From: an uncultured Clostridia bacterium
GTDB taxonomy: Bacteria; Bacillota; Clostridia; Christensenellales; CAG-314
Reading direction: 5' to 3'
Assembly (NCBI GenBank): GCA_934294965.1
Contig: CAKRAM010000091.1
Span: forward strand, 1-13,702
Length of the DNA stretch: 13,702 nt
Positions 6,883-12,171 of the stretch are shown in pieces (the first letter of the stretch is position 1; each line of letters starts with the position of its first letter). A program made the translations under genes and the position numbers. The notes beneath the pieces are model-generated. The model worked only from the letters and a program-made list of their open reading frames with translations. It did no database searches and was not told the origin of the DNA.

Positions 6883-8160
6883 GGTTGCCAAAATCTCCTT
6901 TTGCGCGTCGCTTACGTTTTCTCCTTCCAAGTAAATTCTCAATTTGTTTTCCGTACCGCTTTTTCGGATAACCGTTCGGCACTCCGGGTACAGCGCCGAT
7001 ATTCTTGCCGTTGTTGCGGCAAGTTGTTTTTCGCCGATAAGTTTGGCATTTTCTTCGGTAATGGGCAAACTTTGCGCAATGTGAGGAATTTCCTCGCATT
7101 CCTCCGTATAAGCAATCAAACTGCCCTTTTCCAAATATATTTTGGTTAAAATCAATGCGTTTATGAGGGCGTCCGCGCTTGTGGCAAGTTCGGTCAAAAG
7201 GTAGTGACCGCTGTCCTCTCCGCCGAACACCGCGCCGCACTTTACCATAACGTCAAATACGTTTCTATCCCCCACGTCCGAGCGCAACAACTTTACGCCC
7301 AAGCCTTTTAGCGCGCGCTCAACACCGCCGTTCGTCAAAACCGTGCCGACGGCAACGTTACGCTTAAGCCTGCCGTTTTGATGAAGGTATTTTGCCAAAG
7401 CGTAAAACACTTTGCTGCCGGAGAGCAACGTTTGTCCCTCGAATACGGCAAGCCTATCGCCGTCGCCGTCAAAGGCAAACCCCAGTGCATTTCCCCGCAT
7501 ACGAGATTGCAAAAACTGCGGATTGGTTGCTCCGCAATCCACATTGACGCGTTTTCCGTCGGCTTTTGAGCAAAACGCCGTAACTTTTGCGCCGACTTTT
7601 TCCAATGCCGCAGGCGCAACCTTGCACGTTGCGCCATAGCACAAATCCAATGCGACGGCAAGCCCGTTGCAATCCGAAACACCAGCCGCCGACAAAACGT
7701 CATCGACGTAGATGTTTTCTATGTCGTAAAACACCGGCTCAAACACCTTTTTGGAGGAATATTTCGCCGTTACCACACTCATTGCATCGCTGATTACGCA
7801 CTGTTTGGCGACGCACACCTTTACGCCGTAGGTATCGAACACTTTAAGTCCGTTGTCGCAGGGCGGATTGTGGCTGGCGGTTATCATAACGCCGAAATCT
7901 CCGCCGAATTTGCGCGTAAAATGCCCCACCGCATTGGTAGGCAACACGCCGAGATTTATCACGTTGCCGCCGCCGTGGTGAACGCCCGACGCCAATGCCG
8001 AAAACAATTTAGGCGATGATGTTCTTGTGTCCGAGCCTATTACTACTATCGGACAATCGCCGCCGATAAGCGCCAAACTTTTGCCCAAGCTGTATGCCGT
8101 TTGAGTTGTGAGCGTAGTTCCGTATTCACCGCGGATGCCGTCCGTTCCAAAGAAATTCAT
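6871..8160 (-). CDS. glmM: Phosphoglucosamine mutase GlmM (alpha-D-phosphohexomutase)
   Basis: GlmM converts glucosamine-6-phosphate to glucosamine-1-phosphate, the step before UDP-GlcNAc and hence peptidoglycan synthesis; it acts in the cytosol. The 429 residues are slightly short of the usual 440-450. FGTDGIRG at 4-11 is the GlmM N-terminal signature. TASHNP at 94-99 carries the phosphorylated Ser96. DGDGDR at 231-236 is the metal loop. GGEDSGHY is the sugar-binding loop. The phosphate-binding loop near the C-terminus reads RKSGTENKLR (399-408) where RPSGTEP is usual, a departure worth noting. The ATG at 8158-8160 has GGAGG six bases upstream; a longer frame to 8238 runs into non-coding sequence. 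It probably shares a transcript with the transporter gene that follows. A related phosphohexomutase specificity cannot be fully excluded. Confidence 0.93.
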   Translation of the reverse strand: MNFFGTDGIRGEYGTTLTTQTAYSLGKSLALIGGDCPIVVIGSDTRTSSPKLFSALASGVHHGGGNVINLGVLPTNAVGHFTRKFGGDFGVMITASHNPPCDNGLKVFDTYGVKVCVAKQCVISDAMSVVTAKYSSKKVFEPVFYDIENIYVDDVLSAAGVSDCNGLAVALDLCYGATCKVAPAALEKVGAKVTAFCSKADGKRVNVDCGATNPQFLQSRMRGNALGFAFDGDGDRLAVFEGQTLLSGSKVFYALAKYLHQNGRLKRNVAVGTVLTNGGVERALKGLGVKLLRSDVGDRNVFDVMVKCGAVFGGEDSGHYLLTELATSADALINALILTKIYLEKGSLIAYTEECEEIPHIAQSLPITEENAKLIGEKQLAATTARISALYPECRTVIRKSGTENKLRIYLEGENVSDAQKEILATFCR

Positions 8161-8277
8161 ATTTGCCTCCGAATTGAAAAATTTAACCCGTATGTAGTGG
8201 CTATATCGTATTTCTTTGGAATTGCTTGTTTTTGGCAACGGACAATCCGTTTGCCGCTATCGCCTAGTATATATTTT

Positions 8278-8307
8278 ACGAGCAGCGAATATCACTCCGC
8301 CGCTCGC
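8278..8307 (-). other. Stem-loop in the trxB-glmM gap
   Basis: On the minus strand GCGAGCGGCG (8298-8307) pairs with CGCTGCTCGT (8278-8287), ten pairs including two G-U, around a 10-base loop, 11 bases past the trxB stop. No T-run follows on either strand, so it is at best a weak terminator or an RNA-stabilising end. The rest of the 158-base gap (8161-8318) shows the glmM ribosome site but no convincing promoter. Confidence 0.45.
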
Positions 8308-8318
8308 ATTGTGCCGTA

Positions 8319-9215
8319 TTACTTTTTTCGAGCCGCATATGCAGCCGCAAACGAACCTGCAAGCGCACCGTCGCCGCACGCCGTTACGATTTGTTTAAGT
8401 TTGCCGTCGGTAACGTCGCCTGCGGCGAACAATCCGTCAATTGAAGTTTGGCGGCGTTCGTCCACCACCAAATAGCCGTTACGCTTGTTTAGTCCGTCGA
8501 TATTTATCCAATCGGTGTTGGGTTTAGAGCCGACCGCCACAAAGAGGCAATCCAAGTTTAGAGTTTTGCTTTGCCCGTCGAACAGCGTTACCGAGGACAC
8601 TTTTTCCTTGCCGTTGATTGCCGAAACGACGGTGCTTGGAATCAAAACCGCATTTTTGCAGGAGTTAAGTTCGGCAAGCATTGCCTCATCGGCATTAAGT
8701 TCAGCCCCGGAAAAAATCACATAAACGGTTTTTGCAACGCCGCACAAATAGACGGCTTCGCGCACGGCTTGACTGCTGTTTCCTACAACCGCAACCGTTC
8801 CTCCGCGGAAAAAGTTGCCGTCGCACGTGGCGCAATAACTTACGCCCTTGCCGACAAAATCGCCCTCGATGCCCAGTTTGTTGTGAGAAGTGCCTACGGC
8901 AATGACCACCGACGGAAAAGTATGTGCGGAAGTTTCCGTCACAATCGAAAATCCCTCGTCGCTACAATCCAACGAAAGCACTTTTTGCCGCACTACGTTA
9001 AGGCCGAGCGCCTTTGCCTGATTTGCCATATCCTGCGCCAGTTCCCAACCGGAAATTGATTTGAAACCGGGATAGTTTTCTATTTTGTCTATCGTTGCGG
9101 TAAGTCCGCCCAATCCGTACTGCTCGAACAGCGTAACTTTTGCCCCTGCGCGGAGTGCGTACACCGCCGCCGAAAGCCCGGCAACTCCTCCTCCGATAAT
9201 TGCAATTTGTTTCAT
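8319..9215 (-). CDS. trxB: Thioredoxin reductase-like flavoprotein lacking canonical NADPH motifs
   Basis: The 298-residue protein has the low-molecular-weight thioredoxin reductase layout: N-terminal FAD motif IIGGGVAGLSAA (6-17), a central pyridine-nucleotide-like domain with the redox pair C128-A-T-C131 in SYCATCDGNFF, and the C-terminal FAD motif DGLFAAGDVTDG. Such enzymes reduce thioredoxin in the cytosol. The NADPH-binding signatures are not canonical. The usual GGGDSA is GNSSQA (145-150), and the usual HRRxxxR for the 2'-phosphate is replaced by a stretch reading VIFSGAELNADEA. It may therefore use another donor such as ferredoxin, as described for clostridial ferredoxin-dependent flavin thioredoxin reductases, or another cofactor; this is inference. 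The ATG at 9213-9215 has AAGG seven bases upstream; an in-frame start at 9236 is less likely. No thioredoxin gene is adjacent. Confidence 0.88.
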   Translation of the reverse strand: MKQIAIIGGGVAGLSAAVYALRAGAKVTLFEQYGLGGLTATIDKIENYPGFKSISGWELAQDMANQAKALGLNVVRQKVLSLDCSDEGFSIVTETSAHTFPSVVIAVGTSHNKLGIEGDFVGKGVSYCATCDGNFFRGGTVAVVGNSSQAVREAVYLCGVAKTVYVIFSGAELNADEAMLAELNSCKNAVLIPSTVVSAINGKEKVSSVTLFDGQSKTLNLDCLFVAVGSKPNTDWINIDGLNKRNGYLVVDERRQTSIDGLFAAGDVTDGKLKQIVTACGDGALAGSFAAAYAARKK

Positions 9216-9229
9216 AATTGTACCTTCTT

Positions 9230-9244
9230 GCCGCATTTTGCGGC
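9230..9244 (-). promoter_or_regulatory. Leader hairpin just upstream of the trxB ribosome site
   Basis: GCCGCA and TGCGGC pair around an AAA loop on the minus strand, ending a few bases before the AGAAGG ribosome site of trxB. It could influence translation or mRNA stability; no known regulator motif was recognised. Confidence 0.4.
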
Positions 9245-9294
9245 AGTTTGCTTTGTAAGCATAAGTTGCAAATTTTTACAAGCGACTTTACACC

Positions 9295-9324
9295 ATTATA
9301 TTGTTGCTAAATGCTCCCTGCCAG
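9295..9324 (-). promoter_or_regulatory. Candidate promoter for trxB
   Basis: A perfect -10 box TATAAT (9295-9300) lies 18 bases downstream of CTGGCA (9319-9324), four of six matches to the -35 consensus, on the minus strand. The leader to the trxB ATG would be about 73 bases and contains the hairpin at 9230-9244. Confidence 0.6.
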
Positions 9325-9340
9325 GGAAAATTTGTTGTTA

Positions 9341-9386
9341 GTTGCCGAATAAACACGATAGCCCGAGAGCCTCGCCCGGCGGCAAC
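9341..9386 (-). repeat. Inverted repeat after the CYTH gene remnant
   Basis: GTTGCCG and CGGCAAC (9341-9347 with 9380-9386) form a 7-bp perfect outer stem. Inside lies a small hairpin CGAG-AGC-CTCG (9364-9374). On the minus strand it begins one base after the second TAG (9388-9390) that closes the extended CYTH frame. There is no T-run, so a terminator role is only a guess. The rest of 9216-9495 holds the trxB promoter and leader. Confidence 0.45.
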
Positions 9387-9387
9387 C

Positions 9388-9495
9388 CTATTGCAAATTT
9401 TGCGTTGCTTTTTGGTCGGCAAAACGCGCCGCCTTGCCCTTGGAGGGTTTGCACGGAATGCCGAAACGATTGTTAAGCAACGTGTTTAGTTCTTC
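9388..9495 (-). pseudogene. Detached C-terminal segment of the CYTH gene, in frame after an amber codon
   Basis: Directly after the TAG at 9496-9498 the same frame stays open for 35 codons and ends in a second TAG at 9388-9390. The encoded EELNTLLNNRFGIPCKPSKG plus a basic, aromatic-containing tail resembles the C-terminal helix and GIPYKxxKxK-type ending of YjbK-like CYTH proteins. Joined to the upstream part it gives about 190 residues, the usual length of that family. It therefore looks like genuine coding sequence cut off by one nonsense codon, or reached by read-through. Confidence 0.7.
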
Positions 9496-9960
9496 CTAGC
9501 GCGCCACGTCGGAGTTTTCGCACTCCAATTCGTAATCGCAAACGCCCAAGTACTCGTTTTTGTCCACTTCGACAACCAAGTCGCCCAACATAAACTTGCT
9601 TCGGTACGTCGTCAAACTTCCCTGACAAAACAGAGTACAGTCGGCGTCGATACCCAAAGCGTTTTTTAGGCAATCGCGGCTTAATCCGACGTTTTGCGCA
9701 ACACGCAAAAATTCCGCGCCGACAACTTTTTCGTACTCGTCGGAAACGGAAACTCCGTTATTGTTGCCCTTGCGAATTTTGGCACACAAGACGTACTCTC
9801 CGCTTTTTTCCCTTATGCGTACCGTAAGGTTTTGCGGCTTTTCGTCACCGTCAAAATAGTAGTTAACCTGTTTGACGGGGCTAACGCCGCTTTGCGAAAC
9901 AAGCGTTTGATACTGCCTTTGGGTAAGTTGAATTTTAAGTTCCTGTTCGATGTTTTTCAT
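9496..9960 (-). CDS. CYTH domain protein (YjbK-like), ended early by TAG
   Basis: CYTH (triphosphate tunnel metalloenzyme) proteins bind or hydrolyse triphosphate-containing substrates inside an eight-stranded barrel. The family hallmark ExExK is present as E5-Q-E7-L-K9. Further charged strand motifs follow: NYYFDGDEKPQNLTVRIREK, YVLCAKIRKG, LVVEVDKNEYLGVCDYELECE. The frame stops after 154 residues, right after the last barrel-type strand, while the sequence beyond the TAG continues the expected C-terminus (9388-9495). Options are a recent nonsense mutation (for example CAG to TAG), natural read-through, or a sequencing error. The start ATG at 9958-9960 lies five bases after the stop of the kinase-like gene, with only a weak ribosome site, which suggests translation by reinitiation. 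The biological substrate is unknown. Confidence 0.85.
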   Translation of the reverse strand: MKNIEQELKIQLTQRQYQTLVSQSGVSPVKQVNYYFDGDEKPQNLTVRIREKSGEYVLCAKIRKGNNNGVSVSDEYEKVVGAEFLRVAQNVGLSRDCLKNALGIDADCTLFCQGSLTTYRSKFMLGDLVVEVDKNEYLGVCDYELECENSDVAR

Positions 9961-9965
9961 TTATT

Positions 9966-11003
9966 TCAAAATTCCGTCGTGTCTATAACTATACGCTCAT
10001 CTTCCTCGGGGAGCAAATCGAAATAGCGATTTTCCAGCGGTATCCAGCGGTTTTTGAACACTTCGTAACTTGCCGATCCCTCACGCGCAATAAGCCTGCT
10101 TGCCTGCGTAAGTTTGGAAACGACAAGTTGTACCTTTACGTCACAATGCCTCGCAAGGTCCTCTCGAAGTACGTACGTACCTTCCACTATAACCAGCCTT
10201 TTGGGCGTAAAGTGTTTTGTGACAAAACTGTCCAAACGGCAATCGTAACGAAAATAGTCGAACGGGCGATGCACTTTGGCTTGTTTTAGCGTTTCTGCCA
10301 AACGCTCGTAGTGAATGTTGCCGCCCACTTCGGACAAACGCGCTTCGGTGCGCATTGCAGGGGGCAAAAAGAAGTCATCCGCGTGGATAATTTCGGCGTC
10401 CCACAATTCGGAAAGAAGTTTTGCCAAGTAGGTTTTGCCCGAGCCGCAAAAGCCGTCAACCGCAACGAAAACGACGTTTTGTTTTTCCAAAAGTTCGTAC
10501 ACCTTGGCGATAACAGGCAAATAGCGCGCGTGATTTGCGCAAACGAGCCTATAATGCGGACGGTAGTTGACTTTGTACCCGGAAGAATGGTGAATAGGCG
10601 GACAACCTTTGTGTTTGTATGCGGCAATTTGCAAATGCACGGCGTCGGGAGAGAAATCCAAAAGACGTTCGTCCACCATTGCCTGAAGTTTGTTTAGCCT
10701 TTCTTCCATTCCGCCCAGCGTTCCGCTCAAAGGCTCGGCAATTTTCATAAGGTAATACAACGCGTTGAGGGAATATCCGCGGCGAACGTACTCGGCAAGA
10801 TGAACGCGCGCAAAGCGAGAACTGATTACGTCGTACAAATCACCCGCTTCCGCAGTCACTTCGGCAGCCTCGGCAAACAAATAGTCCCGAGCATTTTCGC
10901 CCAGAATATGTCCCAATCCGAATTCCGCCTGATACGCTTGCTTGATGATGTCGTCGAACTTGCACAACGGGTACTTGTGGTACTGACTTAAAATGTAGTT
11001 CAT
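9966..11003 (-). CDS. Two-domain protein: uncharacterised N-terminal domain and uridine kinase-like P-loop domain
   Basis: The 345-residue protein has two parts. Residues 1-160 form a domain I do not recognise as characterised, with notable motifs AEFGLGHILGENA (26-38) and CPPIHHSSGYKVNYRPHYRLV (134-154). Residues 175-345 form a P-loop NMP/uridine kinase-like domain: Walker A VDGFCGSGKT (182-191), HADDFFLP (207-214) like the substrate-binding DDFY of uridine kinases, RLVIVEGTYVL (269-279) as the Walker B-like strand and a LIAREG lid-like segment. It should phosphorylate a small molecule in the cytosol; the substrate is unknown. The ATG at 11001-11003 overlaps the nrdR stop as ATGA, and AAGGA lies six bases upstream. 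The CYTH gene follows after five bases. Similar unnamed proteins occur in Bacillota. The domain call is good, the function open. Confidence 0.82.
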   Translation of the reverse strand: MNYILSQYHKYPLCKFDDIIKQAYQAEFGLGHILGENARDYLFAEAAEVTAEAGDLYDVISSRFARVHLAEYVRRGYSLNALYYLMKIAEPLSGTLGGMEERLNKLQAMVDERLLDFSPDAVHLQIAAYKHKGCPPIHHSSGYKVNYRPHYRLVCANHARYLPVIAKVYELLEKQNVVFVAVDGFCGSGKTYLAKLLSELWDAEIIHADDFFLPPAMRTEARLSEVGGNIHYERLAETLKQAKVHRPFDYFRYDCRLDSFVTKHFTPKRLVIVEGTYVLREDLARHCDVKVQLVVSKLTQASRLIAREGSASYEVFKNRWIPLENRYFDLLPEEDERIVIDTTEF

Positions 11004-11473
11004 TTCTTTCCTTCGGAGTTACCGGTGGCAAAAATTTTGCTCATTTCCTCAAAAAACGTAGCGCTGTCCTTAAACTGACGATACACGGCGGCAAAACGAA
11101 TGTAGGCAACCTCGTCCAACTCCTTCAGTTCACGCATAACCAAATCGCCGATTTTTTGCGAGGCAATTTCCTGCTCCAAACTGTTGAACAATTCCTTTTC
11201 GATATTGTTGACGATTTTGTCTATTTGCGCCATGGATATGGGGCGTTTTTCGCAAGAACGCAAAATGCCCGTTTTAAGTTTGTTGCGATCGTAAATTTGA
11301 CGCGTTCCGTCCCTTTTTACCACCAAAAACGGTTCGGACTCGATTGTTTCGAAGGTGGTAAAACGTTTGCCGCAATTGACGCATTCGCGACGGCGACGAA
11401 TACTGCGTCCGTCGTCGGTGCTGCGGGAATCCACTACACGGCTGTCTTCGCAGCCACAATACATACATTTCAT
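11000..11473 (-). CDS. nrdR: Transcriptional repressor NrdR
   Basis: NrdR is a zinc- and nucleotide-binding repressor of ribonucleotide reductase genes; it senses ATP and dATP through an ATP-cone and binds NrdR boxes at nrd promoters. The 157 residues match the family length. The zinc ribbon has C3-x2-C6 and C31-x2-C34, with RSTDDGRSIRRRRECVNCGKRFTT between and after. The ATP-cone begins near VVKRDGTRQIYDRNK (51-65) and contains the usual helices to about 139. The ATG at 11471-11473 overlaps the purC stop (ATGA) and has GAGG about eight bases upstream; a longer open frame to 11569 lies within purC and lacks homology. No ribonucleotide reductase gene or recognisable NrdR box pair lies in the window, so its targets are elsewhere. 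Confidence 0.96.
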   Translation of the reverse strand: MKCMYCGCEDSRVVDSRSTDDGRSIRRRRECVNCGKRFTTFETIESEPFLVVKRDGTRQIYDRNKLKTGILRSCEKRPISMAQIDKIVNNIEKELFNSLEQEIASQKIGDLVMRELKELDEVAYIRFAAVYRQFKDSATFFEEMSKIFATGNSEGKK

Positions 11474-12168
11474 TTGTTCGCCTCTAATCTTGACAAAATT
11501 TCCGCATATTCGAATTCCGGATTGCGTTCTCCGTCTTTGCAAATATGTTTCAAAGTTGCGCCGTCCCACATGCGAGCGGTGTTGGGCGTAATTTCGTCGG
11601 CGACAATCAGCCTGCCGTTAACCCTGCCGAACTCCACCTTGAAATCGGCAAGAACCATATCCGAGCGGCGAAGATAGTCGCCCAGCACTTTGTTGATTCG
11701 GCTTGCCTGATAGCACATTGCCGACATTTCTTCCGCCGAGCATAAACCCATTGCCAAGGCGTGATATTCGTTTATAACGGGATCGTCCAATTTGTCGTTT
11801 TTGTAGCAAAATTCCAAAACGGGGAATTTTAGTTTTGTTCCTTTTACCAGCCCCAAACGCTTTGCCATGCTTTCCGACGTGTAGTTATACACGACCACTT
11901 CTATGGGAATCATTTCCGCCTTGTACACGAGCGACGTAACGTCGTCACACTTGCTTATAAAGTGCGTGGGAACATTGTTTTCGGACAGTTCCTGCATGAT
12001 AAACGCGTTGATGCCGTTGCAAAGTTTGCCTTTGCCGCTGAAATACAATTTGCGCTTGCCGTGATACATGACCGAGTCGTCCACAAATTCTATCGCTGCA
12101 ATTTGCGGATCTTCGGTTGCCCACAAACGTTTGGTTTTTCCTTCGGATATAAGTTCTAGTTTTTTCAT
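11470..12168 (-). CDS. purC: Phosphoribosylaminoimidazole-succinocarboxamide synthase (SAICAR synthetase)
   Basis: PurC joins CAIR and aspartate with ATP to form SAICAR in de novo purine synthesis, in the cytosol. The 232 residues fit the short bacterial form (about 235). SEGKTKR at 8-14 is the N-terminal ATP-loop motif, EVVVYNYTSESMAKR is the family's EVVVRNxxxGS region, and ADFKVEFGRVNGRL leads to ADEITPNTARMWD, where the more common form is DEISPDxxRLWD. The Asp to Asn change in that motif is a mild oddity. The ATG at 12166-12168 is preceded by GAGGT at six bases. The gene starts 3 bases after the stop of the glycosidase-like gene and overlaps nrdR by four bases, so it is probably part of a longer transcript. 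No other purine genes are in view. Confidence 0.95.
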   Translation of the reverse strand: MKKLELISEGKTKRLWATEDPQIAAIEFVDDSVMYHGKRKLYFSGKGKLCNGINAFIMQELSENNVPTHFISKCDDVTSLVYKAEMIPIEVVVYNYTSESMAKRLGLVKGTKLKFPVLEFCYKNDKLDDPVINEYHALAMGLCSAEEMSAMCYQASRINKVLGDYLRRSDMVLADFKVEFGRVNGRLIVADEITPNTARMWDGATLKHICKDGERNPEFEYAEILSRLEANK

Positions 12169-12171
12169 CGG

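Noticed and set aside
6860..7240. N-terminal extension of the cation transporter
   Set aside because: It overlaps glmM in another frame and gives an Arg/Lys/Cys-rich shadow sequence unlike the family.
8161..8318. Promoter or riboswitch for glmM
   Set aside because: TATACT and TTAAAT can be found, but none has a -35 box at proper spacing, and no known aptamer core is visible.
9361..9386. tRNA or known riboswitch in the structured segment before trxB
   Set aside because: No T-arm, anticodon arm or recognised riboswitch core could be found; only an inverted repeat is supported.
9301..9489. Small plus-strand frame (62 codons, TTG start) in the gap before trxB
   Set aside because: It has no ribosome site, overlaps the trxB promoter on the other strand and lies opposite the better-supported CYTH C-terminal segment.
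9496..9498. TAG reassigned to a sense codon throughout the genome
   Set aside because: comF and metK end in TAG exactly where their families end, and secA initiates right behind the comF TAG, so standard decoding fits better. A local mutation or leaky read-through remains possible.
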